A DNA stretch of 64,000 nucleotides from Plasmodiophora brassicae (taxonomy: Eukaryota; Endomyxa; Phytomyxea; Plasmodiophorida; Plasmodiophoridae), in assembly GCA_039704465.1 (NCBI GenBank), contig JASFAU010000013.1:744001-808000 (forward strand), written 5' to 3'. Shown piece after piece: positions 52,397 to 64,000 of this stretch. The stretch's first letter is position 1; each line of letters begins with the position of its first letter. A program made the translations under genes and the position numbers. The notes below the pieces were generated by a model, which worked only from the letters and a program-made list of their open reading frames with translations, was not told the DNA's origin and ran no database searches.

Positions 52397-55300
52397 TTAT
52401 GCAGGCGGTTTGTGCCGGCGCCTGTGGGCGGCGCGTTTCCGTCTGTGCCGCGGCAGGACGACCGGGAACGGCCACTGGACAGCGGCCGGGTCCGCCTTCG
52501 TGGCGTCTTCGTGCGCTGCCCCAGGCCTCGCGATCGGGTTGACCGGGCATGGGTCCTGACCCATCTGCTTGAAGATGTCGATTGGGTGCTGCTGGATGGC
52601 GTCCTCCATCGCCTTGTACTCGTCGTCGTCGACGTGATGCTGCTCGGTCTTGCTGAACCTGCTCAACGACATGATCCCTGACAGGTGCTCTGTCGTTGTC
52701 GTCTGCCCGCCATCCTTGTCAGCGCCTGCGCTGCCCTCGCCAGACATCGACCGCATCACGGATCGTTTGGCATCGTCGAAATGCGTCATGTAGACGTGCA
52801 GGCGGTCTCGCGTCTCCACGATGCTCTTCATCTCCTGTTCGTAGCGTTGAAGTTTCAGCAGCAGTTCGTCGTCGTTCTCCATTAGCCGTTGCTCCTCGGC
52901 CATCAGTCCCGCCTCGTCCTGGACGATCTTGGCCAGCGCGCGTATTTCCGCGTCCGACATCATCGACAGATCCGTCTGTGTCAGCGCTCCCAGGACTGTC
53001 GACGTGTGCGGGCTCTTGTTGTTCACCAGCATCATCATCTGTCGAACGAGGTCCCGCCTGCGCCCTTGCCGCTCGACGACGTCGACGCGCACCTGGGATG
53101 CCTTGCTGAGCTTGATCAGCGAGTTGCCATGCTCGACGATCCCCGGTAGGGTCGCCGGCGGCCTGGGTGACGTCCCGCTAACGCCCTCGTATACGGCCGG
53201 ATGCCCTAATGTCGTCTCTTGGTTCACAGCTTGACGATCCTCGGCGCTCCAGTTCGCGGACGCTGTCAGCGACGAAGCGCGCTGAGCGCTCCGTTCGAAG
53301 GCGTCCAGATCAGACATGGCTGTACGGATCCAGTGGCGTTGCCCCTCGACCCATTCCGCCATCATCGCCCGCGTCTCCAGCCTGACCACCTCCTGTGCTC
53401 GTTCGAGGGCGTCGGCCCTCGCGACAGTCGTTAGGACAGTTCGCCACCTGGCGGACGTCATCATCGGCTCGTGATGACGAGGAGGTACACGTTCCGGGGA
53501 GAACGGAGTCGGCTGCGAAGGCGACACCGTGACGCGATGCGACGCGACCCATTCCTGCCACGCTTCCCTCTCCTCGCGAAGACGACACTCGACGAGGTGC
53601 TGTCGTGCCGACTGTTCGGCGGCTCGCAGCTCCCCGACCATCCGCTGGGATCGTCGCAGGCTTTCCATTCGCTGGCGTTCCTCTTCCGCCATCCGCGCTT
53701 GCCGCTCCTGTACCCTTGCCGTCACCTTCCGCAGTGCTTCTCGACGCTCGCGGCGAACTAAGAACGATGCCAAAGCCGCGCGCGCTGCGTCGCCGACGAC
53801 GTACAGCGGCTCCAGGAGCGTGCTGGCGACCACATCTCCCTTGAAAACGCTGAGGAACGTGTCCACATCGCTGGGCGTAGCCCTCCACCCGCACCGGGCG
53901 CCGAGTAGCACGGCGGCCTCAACAGGTGTAAGCTTTTGCGGCGTGCCACGCACTTCTTCCGCACTGGGGCCTGCAGCCTCGACTGCGTACTGCAGGCGCA
54001 GCTTCGCGGCATCGTACGTCGACATGCGGTGCAGCGACTGCCCGAGTGCGGTCTGCCGCCACGGCGGTATCGTCCACCGATTCAGACGGACGCGCTCGAC
54101 GGCGTCCAGGAACTCGGTGACGTCGCAGCCGGTTGTCAGGCGCACGACGTCGCTGGGCGTCAACGTGGACATGCAGCGCCCATCGATAACCTTGACGACC
54201 AAGGACTCGAACGCGCCGTCCGCGCCGCGATCGCCTCGCATGACGTGTCCGGTGGCCGTGTGACGAACGATGCAATCCGGGTGGGCGCGCGCAACGACGC
54301 TGATCTCATCGGCGGCGATCGCCACGAAATCGTGCGAAGCGAGCTCGACGACGGCGTCGATCGCCGGTATCGACATGGACACGTCGACGTTCAATGCGGG
54401 TAGTACCCGTTTCGAGATGTGGACCCGCGATGCTGGCCATGGCGGCGCGACACCAACGAACCGAATGTCCTGGAGCGCGTACGCGAACTGGCTGACGTCT
54501 TTGTACAAGGCGGGATCCAGTGGCGTCCCCGGTGCGTATTTCGGCACAGGCGCGGGCGTGTGCAGGCACTGCCACGTGGGGTACGCAGACGGCGCGTTGG
54601 TCAACGCCGGCGCGGACAGGTTTCTGTCGGTCGGGCGCATCAGCCACTGGACGAGGTGGTCCTTGGTGATCCGGAAGTCGCTGTCGGCGCTCTGGGCAAT
54701 GTACAGCGCGATGTGCTGCATGAGGTCGACGGGAACGACAACGTGTACAGCGACGGCAGGCGCTGGGGCCACCGTTGCCAGCGCACGCTCGAGGTCGGCG
54801 AGTCGGCTGTCATGTGACACCGTCACGATGACTACCGTAGCCGTCTTCGGCGTATCGATCAACGATAACGCGTACTGCAGGGCGGGGACTGCCCTCGCCA
54901 GACGACGATCGACCAGGACGGCGCCAACCCTGTCTGGTGTGTCATGATGCGCATCGGCGCCAATCGACGGCACCCATCGCTTTAAGTGCCCGTCGGACGC
55001 TTCGTGGACGATGCCAGCAGGGAAGGCCTTCCCCGAGTGGGCGCCTAGGTCAGATTGCTGTTCGTCGAGGTGACCGGCCAAGTCGATGATGACATGGGAT
55101 CCGGATCGCGCCAGGGAGTTTACAACAGCGCCGGGCTTGTTCAGGCGCAGGTCCACTGTTCTGATCGCCGTCAGGAGCGATTTCGTCGCCGCAGACGGTG
55201 CGGGACGCGCGCGCTCAATCACCGTGCCGCTGGTTCGGAACAGCTGGTCGGCGACCGGCGCAGGCGACGTGCAATGCATGCCGGCCAGCGGCAGAATATG

Positions 55301-58300
55301 CGATAGCAACCGCTCGTGCATGTCGCTATGCGTCGGGCGGTCGTCAGCGATCTCATGCGCGGCGAAAATCGCCGTCCCGAATGCTATATGGGCCTCGCGG
55401 AATTTCCACTGGGCAGGTTCCGCGGGCGTCCACCCGTCCTGGCCGAGCGCGTAATCCCGCCCGTGCATCATTTGCATGAGGCGGGGCAGGGCGTCGTAGA
55501 TCCAGGCGTGCGCGTCGGCGACCAGGGCGGGGCAGTCGTCGGGTCGGCGCGGGTCGGCGAGCGCCATCCGCACCCGACCGAGTGCGCAGTCGGGGGCGAA
55601 CGCGTTGAAGTAGACGACGATCCAGTCGGCGAGTACGGCGCGAAGCTCGTCCGCGTACCAGGACGGCAAGGCGAGGATGACTGCGGCACGTTTCCCGCTT
55701 TGGTGCCACAGCGCGCATCGGCGCGCGCCCCGATCCAGCTGTGTGTGGACGGCGGCCAGCGACCGGAGGAACTCGGGGCGGTTGTAGTGAAGCTTCTCCA
55801 TCCAGGCGGTGTCGTCGGCGTGCTGCCAGGACGCCAACGATGACACGACGTGGAGCGCCAGGGGAACGCGCCTGGGGTCCCCGGGCGTCCAGGAAGGCGC
55901 CGGCCCGGGCACCGTGCACCGCGCCGTGTCGAGCACGACTCGGTCGACGTCCTCGACGCAGACGTCATCGATCTTCGCCCCACGAAGTCGAAGAAGCGTC
56001 CGGCCGCTGCACACGACGATGGCGAATCGCTCGGGGAACGCGGTGTCGTCGTCCGTCAGCACGACGGCGTTCACGAGGCCAGGCCTTGCGACGCGTTCGG
56101 ACCCGACCGGTACGACGAGAACGCGCAGCGCGGGCCGCGACAGGACCGCCTGGGACGCAACCAGTTGCAGGGACGTCGTCGCCGGCGAATTCGTGAGCAG
56201 GGCGCCGTCGATCGGCCTCGTCGTCATGAATTCCGCCCGCAGCAGGCCGATGTCGACGGCGCGGGCGTCGCCCGGGAACCAGGCCGCCCGGCTCGACGAG
56301 GCGCACAGCGCGAGCAGCTCGTCGAATGCATCAAGGGCGGCCCGCAGTGCGGCCTGCAGGTCCGACTGCATCAGGTCCGGCGTGACGCGCCCGATGCCGG
56401 CCGTGACGACGCCCAGGGCCTCGCCCTGACGATGAGCGCGCAGCACGAACAGGTAATGCCGGACGAGGTCGCCGGCGTCGTTGCTGCTGCTGCTTGACCG
56501 CCATCGCTGCCAGTGCAGAGCGGCCCGTTCCAGGTCGGCGCGGCGCCCGGCGCGCAGCGTGCCCGATAGTCGCTTCAGCGCGTCCAGCGGCGATTCTTTC
56601 GGGCCGGACGGCGACGCCGTCCGGGACGCGTCGCCATCGTCGTCATCGTCGTCGTAGGTGATGTCGCCCATCAACGCGTCCTGTTCGGCCATGTGCTGGA
56701 TGCTGATCTGCGCCAGCAGCTCGATGGACTGCGCCTGGCGGGTCACGAGCACGTCATCCCGCACCCGGCTCAGCGGCTCCCGCACCAATTGGGCAACGTC
56801 GTCTGCCGCCCACGACGACACGTCATGCTTCCCAGGCGGGTCCTCCATCGTCGCAGGTCGTGCCCCAGGGCGGGCGCCTTCTGCAACCGTAACGGTACGC
56901 GCCGGTGCGACCGGGTCGTCGCGTGCCGAATCCGGCAGATCGACCGGGACGCAATTCCTGGACAGGAACTCGACGGCGTCGTGAGCAGAAGACGATGGTG
57001 ATGACGCCAGCGCCGGCAGCATGGGCGCCAGGTTGGCACAGGCGCGGGTGACGGATCGCAGCAGTGCGAGTGCGAACGAGTGCGGGCCGCCGAGCAGCAT
57101 CGGCGCGCACAGCAGTGCGAACGTGCGCCCGGACGAGGTCTGCCCCGGGGCCACCTCGACGGACGCCGACCCGGACAGCAGGTCGTACATCTGGAAGAAC
57201 GACTGGGCTGACGACCGCGCCGGCCCCTGCTTCAAGACGGCGTCCCAAACGGATCGGCACAGGCGCCGGGCGGACGCACCGCGGCACACGTTGTCCTCGA
57301 CGACCCGTGCGTAGATGACGTCGTCGCCCGATGCAGACGCCACCAGGGCCGGAATCGAATCGGGGCACGCGTTGACGGCGGCCTCCTCCTGGGGAACGGG
57401 CGCCTCGACGGTGAACGTGCCCTGGCCGGATTCCAACGCAGACAGGGACGCCAATCGGCATCGGGCCAGCCAGGAATCGCGGGCGACTCGCTGGAGAAGC
57501 GGCCGCTCGGTGTCGATCTCAAGGCGAATGTCGGTGGGGACCCTCTTCACGCATTCCACGTAGCGTTCGACGTGGGACGGCAAGGAGCCGTACACGAGTG
57601 CATCAATGGCCGGGTTGCCGATCGCCAGGCAGTGCAGCCGCATGGCGGTGCCCATCGGGGAACCGTCGGCATTGATGGCCTGCAGTGGAGGTGGGACCGC
57701 TTGGTCGTGCGGGCGAACGAACGCGATCTGCTGCAGGGCGGCGACGTAATCGCGCTGGGCGACGAACGCGTCGGCCAGGGCCAGCCGCTGCCGGTTGCCG
57801 TGTGGCATTGCGAACCGAAGCGAGATGTGCATCGGGATCGTCACGGGCCCTGGCAGCGCCAGATACCGACAACAACGATTGTCGGCAAGGACGAGATGCG
57901 GAGCAAGGCCCAACCGTACGTCGACGTCATCGTCGCCGTCGTCGGCAACAACGCCGATCGTGGCTCGGTGATGGCGACTGAGGAGTCTACCTTCGTCAGA
58001 GTCGAGGACAACCGACCCGACGTCCAGCCGGTGAAGCGGAAAACGTTGGCTGGACGTCGGGGACCATGCTGGCACCATCGACGTCTGAAAGTGCCGAGCG
58101 GTCCCCGCCGTGTTGCTCAACCAGGTGAGGACGTTGTCGCTGTCGTGGCCGACAAGCGATGCGAATCGCGCGCCGAGCGACGCGCGTGTCAGAATCGGGC
58201 ACGACTGGTCCAGCGAGACCGCCCGCCATACGCCGCGCTGCATGTGGTCGTCGTTCAACGTCCCCAGCTTGCGATTCGCCTGAAGGACGCGCCGTCGGGC

Positions 58301-61300
58301 GTACCTGCCGTTGTCATCGAGAACGCTGCCCCCCGCCGAGCAATATTAGCGCGCCGCGTCATATAGGCCTGCGCGGCAACCTGACCTGATCGCTTCTTCG
58401 ACGTCATCCTCGACAGGGACCATCTGGACGTGGGCGACGACCACAGGGGATGGTGCCGACGTGACCGACCGGGTCGGGTAGAGCACGATCTGAGCGCCGG
58501 GCATGTCCCTGGCGGTGCGGTGCGGGTATCCGACGAGCTTCCCGACGAGGACGTCGTCGGTGACGTCGAGCTCCACGCGCCAGAACGTCATCTGGTCGAC
58601 GATCGGGTCGGGGACGACGCCGCGAAGGAACCGCGCCGGGCAGAGCACCTGCTGGTGCCCGTCCGACATCACGCGCGTCACTCGAATATCGTCCAGGACG
58701 GCATCTGGCAACGACGGCCCCCGTCGTATCCATGACAGGTCGCTTGTCGTCGACCCCGACTTCCATAACGCCGTCCGAACGACGTACGGTCCCGAGGCCC
58801 GTCGTTGCAGGACGCGCATCACGGGCGGGTCCCGCTCGACGATGACGTTGGCGGTCTGCCCCGTTCGATGCCAGGTCATCAGCAGCAGCGCGTAACGAGA
58901 CGCGCCGTCAGCGATGGCATGCGCCCTGAGGCGCACGTGCTGGCCGAGCTCGTGTCGCCATCCGCCGCCCAGCTCCACCGACATGATCGAGTCCAGGACC
59001 GTGCCGACCCACCCCGTATCCGCCGACAGGGCATCCACCGCGAACTCGTCATCGCGGTCGGCGCGCCCGGCTGCCTCGGTTTCCTGCGCGCCGAGTTAGA
59101 AGCGCCCATAAAACGGTTGAGCCACCGCACCTCGATCTGTACGTTGCTGTGCAACAGGCGCATGCGCCCCGAGGTCGGGGATCGGTGCACCCAGATCGCG
59201 GGCGGCGGGTCGGCCTCGGGGATCACCAATGCGATATCGGGGTGTGCGGCGATCCAGGCGGGCAGCGGGTGCAGGTAGGCCTGGTGCCCCCAGACGAGCG
59301 ACAGGGTCGTGTCGACGCTGATGGGCACCGCGCCTCTCCGAGTATACGTCGTCCGTTGACCGGCCCACAGCGCAGCGTTCGGCGTCGTCAGGGCAGCCGA
59401 GGCACGTTGCCTCTTGACAAGGGCGTGTGCGGCGGCATCCTCGCACAGGGACGCGTGCACGACGCCGTCCAGGAACGCGTCGCACCAGGCCGATGGGCGA
59501 TGGGCGAGATCCGGGCACCGGTCCAGAAGGTGGCCAACGGCGTCGATGATGAACTCCGGCTGCCCCGCCGCCATGATCAACGCACCCGGCGCCGCATGGA
59601 GCTCCCGCGCGCCGGCGTTAACGCCGTCCTGGCACACCAGGGCGCGCGCCAGACGAAGCGCCGCGTCCACGTCGCCGGCGTCGACGGCCGCCCGGTACCG
59701 CTGGTTCAGCAGCGCGATCAGGTCGCCGTCCAGCGGCACCTGGCAGACGTGGTACACGTCCGCGATCCAGACGGCAACGTCCGTGCTCGGGTGCCGATGC
59801 CTCGCACGCACCTCGACGCACAGTTCGCCGGCGTGGCGAAGGAGATCGCGCTCGTCGTCGTCGACCTCGCGTGCGACAGTCAGCGCGTCGACGATCGCCG
59901 TCCGCACCGATTCCGGCGGGTCGCACGCACCGTCTCGGCACGTCAGCAGGAGCGACGTGACCGAGAACGGGTCGGCGTCGATCGGGGCGTTCAGCGCCCG
60001 GGGCGCCACGCCCAGGATGGGGGACCAATCCGCGGCCGTGGGGCCATCGTCGTCGTCGTCGTCGCCCCACTGCCACTGCACCTTGCCGTGCTTCCACGCA
60101 CCCGTGTACGGCGTGGGTGCGTGCGTGCGCGCGCACAGCACCGCATGCGTCAGCAGCATCGCGACGGTGCCGATCGCGGTCAGCCCGTCATCGGACAGGA
60201 ACGACGTCGTCAGCCCGTCGACGGATAGCGTCCAGTCGGGCGCGTATCGCCACTCGAGGGTGACCGTTGCCGCCGGCGCGTGCAGGGCGGACCGCGCCAG
60301 GCGCCACGCGGAACGGCATTCATCGTGCCGGGCGCGCAGGTCGCCAACCGGGGGAACGACTAGGCGCACGTCGTCGCGCCTGTCCACGATACGCATGATG
60401 GCGACAGTGAAGACGGCCAGCGTGATGACGTGCTCGTCGCCGTGGACGCTTCCCGGTTCCCGCACCGGTAACGCGGCATAGGCGCAGGTGTACCGTTGTG
60501 CCAGGGCAACGAGCCGCGCGGCCAGGTGCTCCCGGCTGACGAACGGCACCGTGTCCGGCCAGGCTCGCATGCCATCCGCGAGTTGCACGACGGCCAGGTG
60601 CCGGACGAGGGCGACGTACACCGAGGCGGACAGCGTCGTCAGCGCCGGCATCGCCATCGACACGGTCCAGTACTCGTCGAGGAGCGCGACCAGGTCGGGG
60701 ACCGTCCTGCAGGTCATTCCCCGCAGCGCCACCAGCGAGACCGGCAACGAGGACAGCGCCGCGCCCAGGGCGTCCGCGGGCGCCGGTGCGGAAACTCGAC
60801 GGGCGCGAATCCCATCGCCCGTGTTGTCGTACGCGGCCTCGGCGAACGGGAACGCCTCGTACCTGACGTCGTCGTTCGACGCAACGGTAGGGTGTCCGTC
60901 ATCCGGTTCGGCAAGGAACGGGGCGATGGCGTTTGTCAGGACGCGATCGGCGACGCGATCGCACCCGGCGCGAAGGGCGTCCCGATCGGCCCGGGTTAGC
61001 TCTGGGTGCCTGGCAAGCAGGTCGTCGCGCGCCTCGCTCAGCAGCGCAGTCTGGAGGCGGGTCCAGACGGCGCGTGCGTCCGCGTACGACACGCCCCGAT
61101 AGCGTTGCAGGGCGGATTGCAGGGCGTGCTGCACGACACGCACCGCGTTGGTGCGATCCGACCTCGGCAGGCACCGCATCGGTGCGCTGACGATCCGGTC
61201 CCGGCACGCCGCGAACGTGTGCACGCCGAGTGCGTTGGGGATGACGCCATCGTAGAGCAGCGCCCAAGCGCGCGCGTTCTCGTCCGGCATGCACAGGAGC

Positions 61301-61812
61301 GCCCACCACCACGCGCCGTCGGTCAGGTGCGCGATATCGACGTCCTGGAACGTCAGCGACGACTGGCGAAGCAGGCGCCCGGTGCCGCTCGCCGACCCGG
61401 GATGGTAGGCGTTGAGCGTCGCGTCTCGGGAGACGTTGGTCAATGTCAAGTCGAACGCGCGTTGCGATCGTCGCCCGATGGTGACGACGATGAATAGGTC
61501 CGGGCGCCCCGCACGGCAGGGCACGATGAGGACCTGGCCGGGTTCGAGGCCGGTCACCCGTCCAGTGGCTTCGTTGATCAGGGCGCACAGCGAGACGTCG
61601 TCGTCGGCAGCGATCCTGGCTTTGTGGTGCTTATCGGCGAATGAGGCCGCATCGCGAAGGGCAGCGAAGAACGGGGCGTCGATCGTGGCGTGGTCAGCGA
61701 TGGTGCTAATCACGACGGACAGGTCGTCGACGTGCGATGCGGACCCGGCCACGCCGAGGTCGGCGTCCTGGAAGACGCCATTCCACGTCGTGGTCCGCCA
61801 GATCTCGCGCAT
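52397..61812 (-). CDS. Giant protein of unknown function (about 3,100 residues)
   Basis: A minus-strand gene. Three exons join in phase: 61812-59143, 59083-58386 and 58325-52397, with introns of 59 (TTCTAAC branch site) and 60 bases. The product is 3,098 residues from MREIWRTTTWNGVFQ. The N-terminal and central parts are globular and mixed alpha/beta, with no P-loop, kinase or known repeat that I can see. A conserved-looking stretch lies near 55130-54980 (LNKPGAVVNSLARSGSHVII). The last about 450 residues are a charged coiled coil (ERREALRKVTARVQERQARM; RLMENDDELLLKLQRYEQEM) ending in a basic tail (RHRRKRAAHRRRHKP). It overlaps no other gene and ends 11 bases from the stop of the PPR-DYW gene, tail to tail. 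It might be a large cytoskeletal or trafficking scaffold; that is a guess. Confidence 0.82.
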
Positions 61813-62229
61813 TGCTGGCCCCCTAGGCTTCCATGATGGGTTCGATCCAACAGTACAGCGATATCCCACGAATTAGCGGCATGCGAATCGTACCCCCGGC
61901 CTAGTGTCGCTACTGGGTCGCTTCACGGTGCCGCATTCTATAAGAAGAGAGAGCTCGGTCGGGTCAAACAGACTTGCTGGGCGACGTCGACTTGCCGTCA
62001 GGATCGGCAAGTGGCACAAGTACATTCTCATGTTCTACAATCCGCATGTCAGATGATGCAAGTGGATGCCAACAACGGCCATACCTTCCAAAGTGCCTGT
62101 CTGCAATGCCGTCTAAATTCACACTCAACGCAATGAGCCAACACATGATGTTAACGTTGTCGTTGCGTACCATTGGCTGGATGCGGAGGCACCCCTTGAT
62201 ACTGGGCCTGTATCCACACGCATTGTAAA
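61813..62229. other. Intergenic, AT-richer
   Basis: Upstream of the giant gene. It contains a short block (GGTCGGGTCAAACAG near 61956) also found near 31755 as CAGTCGGGTCAAACAG. No gene is seen. Confidence 0.35.
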
Positions 62230-62455
62230 TAATGGTCTGTTTGATGTGCAGTGCAACACGATCATTTGTTCGAATTCCTGTCGCAGATCCGAAATGAGTT
62301 CGTCAACATGGCGGACCAGCACGTGTTCGCCATTGAAAGGAATTTACAGCTGGCGAACACGGGCTGGTCCGCCATCCGGACGAACTCATTTCGGATCTGC
62401 GACAGGAACTCGAACAAATGATCGTGATGCACTGCACATCAAACAGACCGTTATT
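62230..62455. repeat. Palindrome 3: inverted repeat with arms of about 103 bases
   Basis: Bases 62230-62332 pair with 62352-62455 at about 93% (roughly seven mismatches) around a 20-base loop. Both strands of each arm stay open and protein-like, for example FLSQIRNEFVNMADQHVFA in one direction and DELISDLRQEFEQMI in the other. The RNA would form a very stable hairpin. Confidence 0.92.
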
Positions 62456-62775
62456 AAATTAAACCCCAGAGGCAGACGTTCTCGACGTACGTGAAACATC
62501 TTTGAATATGGCATTGCACGGCGGACACCCAGCAGCCGCAGCCGACGAGGCGCGGTGACGAACCTGACCCATCTTCAGGTGCAGTGCTCTTCTGTGCTGT
62601 TTGATGACTTCGACAAATTACGAATGAATAAATGGAATTCTAAATAATCGACACACGTTGGCGAGTGTCGGCCAAGATCCACTCTTCGGCAGGCAGGCCC
62701 ACTTGCACCGGCCCCTCCGAGAGGATCCTCTGGTGCAGGACGGCGTTCTTAGCGGGACAGTTCCGCTCCCGCTGC

Positions 62776-63396
62776 CTATGTGTAAATACTGACACACGGG
62801 AGCAATGAGCGTCCTCGATTTCGGATCCATACACGCACACAGGAGCAGTACCTAGCATACACACCCGGAAACCAGGCACATAGCGCCTTGCGTTCCGGCG
62901 TCAAGGGCAGGTGAGGTCCTCGCCCGACAAACCGTTCGTAAACCGGTGACGGCATTTGAAGAATAAAATCGTCGTCGGTATCAGTGTGTGGTGGAGAAGC
63001 AGCATCAGGCCCACATTCGACAATCGTGTGGTGGAGACGCACCCTCTGGACGGAACAGAAAGGTGCGTTGGTGGGAGCTACCGAGCCGGCATCACCAGGA
63101 CGGATTGGATCGCCTGAACAATTGTAGGTACAATTCAATACATGAGAAACATCAACGAAGATCGTGCGAACCTCTGATGGACTGTCGCAGTCTCCCGCCG
63201 ACAGGGCTGCTAGCGCGCTTGAGCTTCTTCCAGGAGGAAACGCGGACAATCGGGAAAATGTCGATTGGTCATGACCATCGTGATGCGGTAACTCAAGCAT
63301 GCAGAACATCGCGGTTGTTCCAAGGTAGAGGCCGCCGTCAGTGAAGTTCGCCAGGAAATGACAATTGCTCGACTTCAAGTTAGGAGGTATCAGCAT
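62776..63396 (-). CDS. Unknown protein segment, possibly an exon of a larger gene
   Basis: An open minus-strand frame of about 200 codons that reads like protein (NFTDGGLYLGTTAMFCMLEL, EVRTIFVDVSHVLNCTYNCS, DDDFILQMPSPVYERFVGRG). It has several Cys and two NxT/S sites, so it may be extracellular. The 3' end may be cut by an intron near 62860. It could belong to the same gene as the segment at 63640-64000. The family is not recognised. Confidence 0.4.
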   Translation of the reverse strand: MLIPPNLKSSNCHFLANFTDGGLYLGTTAMFCMLELPHHDGHDQSTFSRLSAFPPGRSSSALAALSAGDCDSPSEVRTIFVDVSHVLNCTYNCSGDPIRPGDAGSVAPTNAPFCSVQRVRLHHTIVECGPDAASPPHTDTDDDFILQMPSPVYERFVGRGPHLPLTPERKALCAWFPGVYARYCSCVRVWIRNRGRSLLPCVSIYT

Positions 63397-63639
63397 CCTG
63401 TGTTCGGAAGAGACACGCGCCTATGATCTGCAACGGTTAAATCCGATTAACGTAACAGCAACATCTGCGTAGCCTTGAACGTGGCATCTGTTGCAGGCGT
63501 CCTGCTTTCCGCCTTGGGAGCAACGAGTTGTCAAGCTGAACTCCTTGTAGTCTAACGTCTGCCACAAATAAGATCTACGTTAAACCAGAAGAAACATGAG
63601 CAGATGTAGAAGGGAGTACGTACAGCGCACGATAGAACA

Positions 63640-64000
63640 ACCCTTGCAGTTGCAGTCCCAGTTGTCGGATCGAACACAGGGAACCCGAGCTGGTACATCA
63701 AGTTCAATTCGAACGCGTCCAGGCGTAGAAACGCTAGCTGCACGATGACCTCGCGCGATGTGCGGTATGACTGCATGAATAAGGCCGAGATCACCTGACC
63801 TCAGAGGGCAGATCGACCGGCGTAACCGACTACGATCCCCACCGCAAGACGCCGGCGCCGTCAATGCCAGACGTCACCGCGAGAGGGTATTCGTTGAAAC
63901 GCAGCGCTTTCAGCACGAAAGGACCATACTTATCCTTGAAACACTGGCCATCTGCCCAGCCGCGAATTAATACTGCTGGACGAGCAAAGGCCCAAGAGAA
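63640..64000 (-). CDS. Unknown protein, partial at the window edge
   Basis: From the right edge the minus strand is open: FSWAFARPAVLIRGWADGQC, then YGPFVLKALRFNEYPLAVTS, to a donor-like GTAGTC near 63830. A second open segment follows (SALFMQSYRTSREVIVQLAF, LDAFELNLMYQLGFPVFDPT). The two are probably exons of one gene whose start lies beyond base 64000. The exact junction and the family are unknown. Confidence 0.4.

Noticed and set aside
52397..61812. Assigning the giant protein to the DUF3638/DUF3645 family of similar length
   Set aside because: I could not find the glycine-lysine motif or other blocks expected for that family.
1..64000. tRNA, rRNA or transposase genes
   Set aside because: I saw no cloverleaf with conserved arms, no rRNA core sequence and no transposase or reverse-transcriptase motif. 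A covariance search could still find a small RNA.

Overview
This is eukaryotic nuclear DNA from a GC-rich, gene-dense protist. Genes lie on both strands a few hundred bases apart. Almost all are cut by short GT-AG introns of about 50-80 bases, several with a CTAAC-like branch site. The families are eukaryotic: a PP2A scaffold, an FH2 formin, an F-box protein, a SAGA Tudor subunit, class C GPCRs, a DYW-type PPR protein, a GAR-domain protein and an Sfi1-like protein. A plasmodiophorid or other free-living or parasitic protist would fit, but I cannot fix the lineage from sequence alone.

Layout. 1-2.7 kb: 3' end of an exportin-7-like gene, then a PP2A A-subunit gene whose five exons I could join. 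3.3-5.2 kb: a coiled-coil gene (minus). 6.1-7.5 kb: a CAP59/CMT1-type mannosyltransferase. 7.9-17.9 kb: a large palindrome. Two inverted arms of about 3.8 kb each carry a formin gene, tail to tail, around a spacer of about 0.8 kb built from scrambled formin pieces. Outside the arms are diverged copies of an unknown gene. 18.6-22.4 kb: an FBXO9-like gene, a GAR-domain coiled-coil gene and another coiled-coil gene. 22.7-24.3 kb: an SthA-type soluble transhydrogenase with a mitochondrial-like presequence. 24.5-27.1 and 34.7-37.3 kb: two paralogous GABA-B-like receptor genes flanking a Skp1/BTB-like plus LRR gene (27.8-31.1 kb) in which each repeat is its own exon, and a second palindrome (32.4-33.3 kb). 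38.8-47.8 kb: a very long Sfi1-like gene, divergent from a kinase with an atypical catalytic loop. 49.1-50.3 kb: an SGF29-like gene. 50.4-52.4 kb: an uninterrupted PPR-DYW gene. 52.4-61.8 kb: a gene for a protein of about 3,100 residues that I do not recognise. The right end is AT-richer, with a third palindrome (62.2-62.45 kb) and poorly resolved genes.

The genes do not form one pathway. Themes are cytoskeleton (formin, GAR, Sfi1-like, coiled coils), signalling (two GPCRs, kinase, PP2A) and mitochondrial function (SthA, PPR-DYW). The most unusual structural theme is three inverted duplications of different size within 55 kb.
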